A stretch of 60,000 nt of DNA from Nematostella vectensis (taxonomy: Eukaryota > Cnidaria > Anthozoa > Actiniaria > Edwardsiidae). Positions 58,201 through 60,000 of this stretch are shown in pieces (within the stretch, counting starts at the first letter, position 1; each line of letters starts with the position of its first letter). The position numbers were made by a program, and so were the translations under genes. The DNA lies in contig NC_064036.1 of assembly GCF_932526225.1 (NCBI RefSeq), forward strand, positions 14,317,181 to 14,377,180. The letters are read 5' to 3'. Below the pieces are notes generated by a model. It was not told the origin of the DNA. It ran no database searches and saw only the letters and a list, made by a program, of their open reading frames with translations.

Positions 58201-58501
58201 AACTTCACAGAGGACTACTATAGTCGTACGAAGCACAGCCGTTCTCATTGTTTTGTTACATTTTTTCTGCTTTTTCAAAGACGTATCAGACATTTGTTCT
58301 GCTGTTAAAAGGTAGTTGTATTCGTGTTTTTAAGGAGAGGCAGTGTCATAGCAGATCTTCAAGTAGCCGTGAATACAACTGATGACCCCAATGCAGGTCA
58401 AGCGTTTGTATCAGATGTGCAAGAGCAAGTGCAGAGCGGTTCACTCGGCAACTTCACTCTAGATGCGAATCATCCACTTGAAGCAAAACTCACAACAACA
58501 A
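46732..58501 (+). CDS. Mucin-like SEA-domain protein (3' end not found)
   Basis: Exons read on the plus strand: 46732-46813 (signal peptide), 50774 to about 56047 (Ser/Thr repeat), 56281-56340 (STSSATPTTEPTTEPTTVP), 57693-57802, 58009-58073 and 58335-58501. Exons 1-3 and the last end in phase 1, and all other phases also agree. Product so far: about 27 + 1,758 + 20 + about 114 residues. It would be secreted or cell-surface, heavily O-glycosylated, with a SEA domain. SEA domains in mucins are often self-cleaving at a GSVVV-type site; here the strand reads RRGSVIADLQV. The last exon ends with a donor (A|gtaagt), so the gene continues, but I found no downstream exon before base 60000. The exact donor of the repeat exon is uncertain (56045 or 56048). 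Confidence 0.78.
49300..50773. other. Intron between signal-peptide exon B and the repeat exon
   Basis: Holds diverged CRE/E-box repeats (49290-49770) and a dispersed repeat (50085-50400). No exon found. The acceptor for the large exon is ttatctttttag at 50762-50773. Confidence 0.55.
50085..50400. repeat. Dispersed repeat with an internal ~88-bp tandem duplication
   Basis: Related to 38590-38840. Here the segment aacaaccttattattgctat through tacaatatttaagaacat occurs twice in direct succession (about 50138-50226 and 50226-50314), almost without differences. The other copy has it once, so the duplication is local and recent. Confidence 0.7.
50795..56047 (+). repeat. 36-bp coding VNTR, ~146 units (mucin tandem repeat)
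   Basis: The unit encodes 12 residues, typically TPSTTSTSSSSV, with variants SPSTTSTSSSSG, PTSSTTSTSSSS, LPSTTS and STLSSS. About ten of twelve residues are Ser or Thr, so it is a dense O-glycosylation domain. A higher-order repeat of 648 bp (18 units) is visible: a block with SATASTTS, TLTSSSS, TSISSSS, TLSTTSASSSS and VLPSTTS variants recurs, for example at about 53160-53560 and 53810-54220. No stop occurs in the sense frame, nor across 1,792 codons of the reverse strand. Confidence 0.95.
56341..57692. other. Intron of the mucin-like gene
   Basis: Between the short TTEP exon and the first SEA exon. It contains the MITE at 56722-57019. A second, weaker match to the MITE end (gcccgatactccggctaatc, near 57497) suggests a degraded relative or a larger nested element. 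The open frame 57043-57270 has no recognisable domain. Confidence 0.5.
56722..57019. mobile_element. MITE, 298 bp, with perfect 20-bp terminal inverted repeats
   Basis: The left end is ATCTAACCTGAGTATCAGGC and the right end its exact reverse complement at 57000-57019. The interior includes gctgattggtttagctatatat and a short A run. No coding capacity. Target duplication not obvious. Exact ends suggest a young element. Confidence 0.8.
57693..58501 (+). CDS. SEA-domain exons of the mucin-like gene
   Basis: 57693-57802 reads KLVVTVQFEIRVMITWEVEY then TEELRCLWRLQALIDL, the first strand and helix of a SEA fold. 58009-58073 encodes a very basic stretch (LLDGRRKGRRRAWGRLKRLI). 58335-58501 encodes RRGSVIADLQVAVNTTDDPN, a helix AFVSDVQEQVQSGSLGNFTL, and DANHPLEAKLTTT. 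The GSVIADLQV strand is the best SEA hallmark, and N-glycosylation sequons NTT and NFT are present. The basic middle exon is unusual for SEA; see the alternative exon at 58281-58311. Confidence 0.72.
58281..58311 (+). CDS. Possible alternative 31-nt SEA micro-exon
   Basis: Flanked by a strong polypyrimidine acceptor (tctgctttttcaaag) and a donor (AAAG|gtagtt). Read from phase 1 it encodes VSDICSAVK and joins the next exon in phase to give ...AVKRRGSVIADLQV, which looks more like a normal SEA strand than the exon at 58009-58073. It fits if the previous exon uses an internal donor at 58049 (GG|gtagac). Not proven. Confidence 0.45.
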
Positions 58502-60000
58502 GTAAGTTTAGAAGGCTATACTCTTGAGTGGTATAAACATGTTCAGTACACAGGGCCGTAGCATGGGGTGGGGCGCGGGACGTACGACAAGTATTGCCAT
58601 GGAAACACAAGTGTGTGTCTTTTGTTGGCACTGTTCTGGCATTCTTGCATCGAAACAGTAGAAATCAAACAGTAAAACACAGAACGATGTTGTCTTTCTT
58701 GCCTTCTCTCAATGATCAGCTGATGAACGTTTTTCGAATCTTCCCTACGGAAAAAAGAGCTTGAAAATCGGAAGAACGATCTTGTCTTCGGAAGAGCGAT
58801 CTTGTCTATGGAAAAACAAGGTTGTCTTTGGAAGAACAATCTTGACTTTGAAGGAACGATCTTGAAAATTAAAAATCGTTACTTCCGTGGCCACGAAAGG
58901 AAAATCCGTGGGCACAAGAGCCGTTTATAAAAACTTGAAAAGCCGTTGACACGGCCGTCTAGATTCCGTGTCAACGAATCAAACACACGGGTCGCGAGTC
59001 GTAGATTTCAGTCGTATGCAAACAAGTCCAGGTGTCACAGTCTTAACGTACCTGACGTCATAAAGGCGCCGCAAACACCGAAATCGGTATCGAACATCCA
59101 CTGATCATGGCCGCTCTAGTGAAATCTCGCAGATTTCATAATGCCTCATAATTCGAGGATTTATTTGATTTGTGTTATGCGTGGATATGTACGATAATGC
59201 GTAAATAAGGGTGAAAGTTGTGTCATAAACAAGTGGCGGTTTCGGCCCTTCTTGTTAGACAAACAAGAAACCTAGAAGTCGGTATCAAACATTCACTGAT
59301 CAGGCCGCGCTAATGAATCGCACAGAAATAAATCAGAAATGCCTATTCCTTATAATTCAGCGATGTATTTGGTGTATGTTATGTGTGGTAATGCGTAAAT
59401 AAGGGCGAAAGTTGTTGTGTCGTAAACTTGTGGCGTTTTCGGCTTGTTAGACAAACAAGAAACTCCAAAGTCGATCAAACATTCACTGATCATGGCCGCT
59501 CTAGTGAAATCGTACAGAAAAAAAATCAGAAATACTTATTCCTTATAACTCAGGAATTGATTTAATTATACATTTCACCCAGCTTGCTTTTATTTCAAAA
59601 TAGGTCATACGCTCTAAAATAACAACTAATCGACGTGAATTGAATGCCAGATGAATTTGTTACTTTACAAATATAGATATACACGATATGGTTTGATTTG
59701 AATGCGCCGATGGTTTTATGTTTGATATAAAGGGAGTAGATTATCCACTGTTTTAATCTCAACGTTGTCATGGGAATGCGAAAATTAGCATAGCGTCGGC
59801 ATTTTTGCCGAACGTCGGAATCGACTATACTTAGATATCGATAAACTAAGCTTTATTATCAAGTATGCTCACTTATTCTCTGGCAATCGATGTGTTTATC
59901 TATGGAAGAAGGAGGAGGAACGGTGATAAACAGCGATAAAGAGTTGGCTGTAGTTTTTAAATTGATATTTACTCACTTCCCGCGATTTAAGGGACTAATG
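58502..60000. other. Intron or downstream DNA with tandem repeats; no exon recognised
   Basis: 58740-58865 contains four or five loose ~27-nt repeats around gaagaacgatcttgtcttcg. 59076-59560 contains about 2.5 copies of a ~190-bp unit (aagtcggtatcaaacattca ... gacaaacaagaaac), with copies diverging by indels. A further SEA, EGF or membrane exon may lie to the right of the window. Confidence 0.55.
59076..59560. repeat. ~190-bp tandem repeat, ~2.5 copies
   Basis: Units start near 59076, 59275 and 59468 and share cattcactgatcatggccgc, aatgcgtaaataagggcgaa and tgttagacaaacaagaaac. The third copy is partial. They differ by small indels, so the duplication is not very recent. Confidence 0.7.

Overview
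The window is animal DNA: about 60 kb, AT-rich and intron-rich, with GT-AG introns and many short repeats and transposon relics. I infer a cnidarian, probably a sea anemone, from the gene content (a many-exon P5B ATPase, a SEA mucin-like protein and a cnidarian-looking type II glycosyltransferase-like protein). Nothing in the window proves the species.

Layout. (1) 1-983, minus strand: the first 327 codons of a type II membrane protein with a DDD motif, probably Golgi glycosyltransferase-like, running off the left edge. (2) 984-6692: intergenic, with hairpin and fold-back repeats, a 39-bp minisatellite split by a 479-bp hAT-like MITE with a perfect 8-bp target duplication, and a tRNA-derived SINE split by another inverted-repeat element. 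(3) 6693-39315, minus strand: one complete gene of 36 coding exons for a P5B-type ATPase of the ATP13A2/ATP13A3 (polyamine transporter) family. All 36 exons join in phase to 1,169 codons plus stop and carry every catalytic motif. (4) 39316-50773: intergenic and first-intron DNA with CRE/E-box-rich repeats and a recent ~4.19-kb tandem segmental duplication (copy A 40972-45160, copy B 45161-49299). Each copy carries an intact signal-peptide exon that fits the next gene. (5) 42527 or 46732 to beyond 58501, plus strand: a secreted or membrane mucin-like gene made of a signal-peptide exon, a single 5.27-kb Ser/Thr exon of about 146 x 12-residue repeats, a short TTEP linker exon, and SEA-domain exons. 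Its 3' end is not found in the window.

Most notable observation. In the ATP13A gene, minisatellites repeatedly lie on splice sites. A 32-bp array (~45 copies) repeats the last 20 nt of exon 33 plus its 5' splice site. A 42-bp array (~28 copies, in phase) repeats the end of exon 24 plus its 5' splice site. An ~83-bp array repeats the 3' splice site and first 12 nt of exon 26. A 46/47-bp array (~118 copies, 5.5 kb) starts 4 nt upstream of exon 32 and repeats a branch-point-like segment. Exon 16 has two decayed copies of its 3' part with donors kept or nearly kept. Together these arrays make up about a quarter to a third of the gene.

Limits: exons were read by eye from splice sites, phase and family resemblance. 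No alignment, repeat library or RNA data was available.
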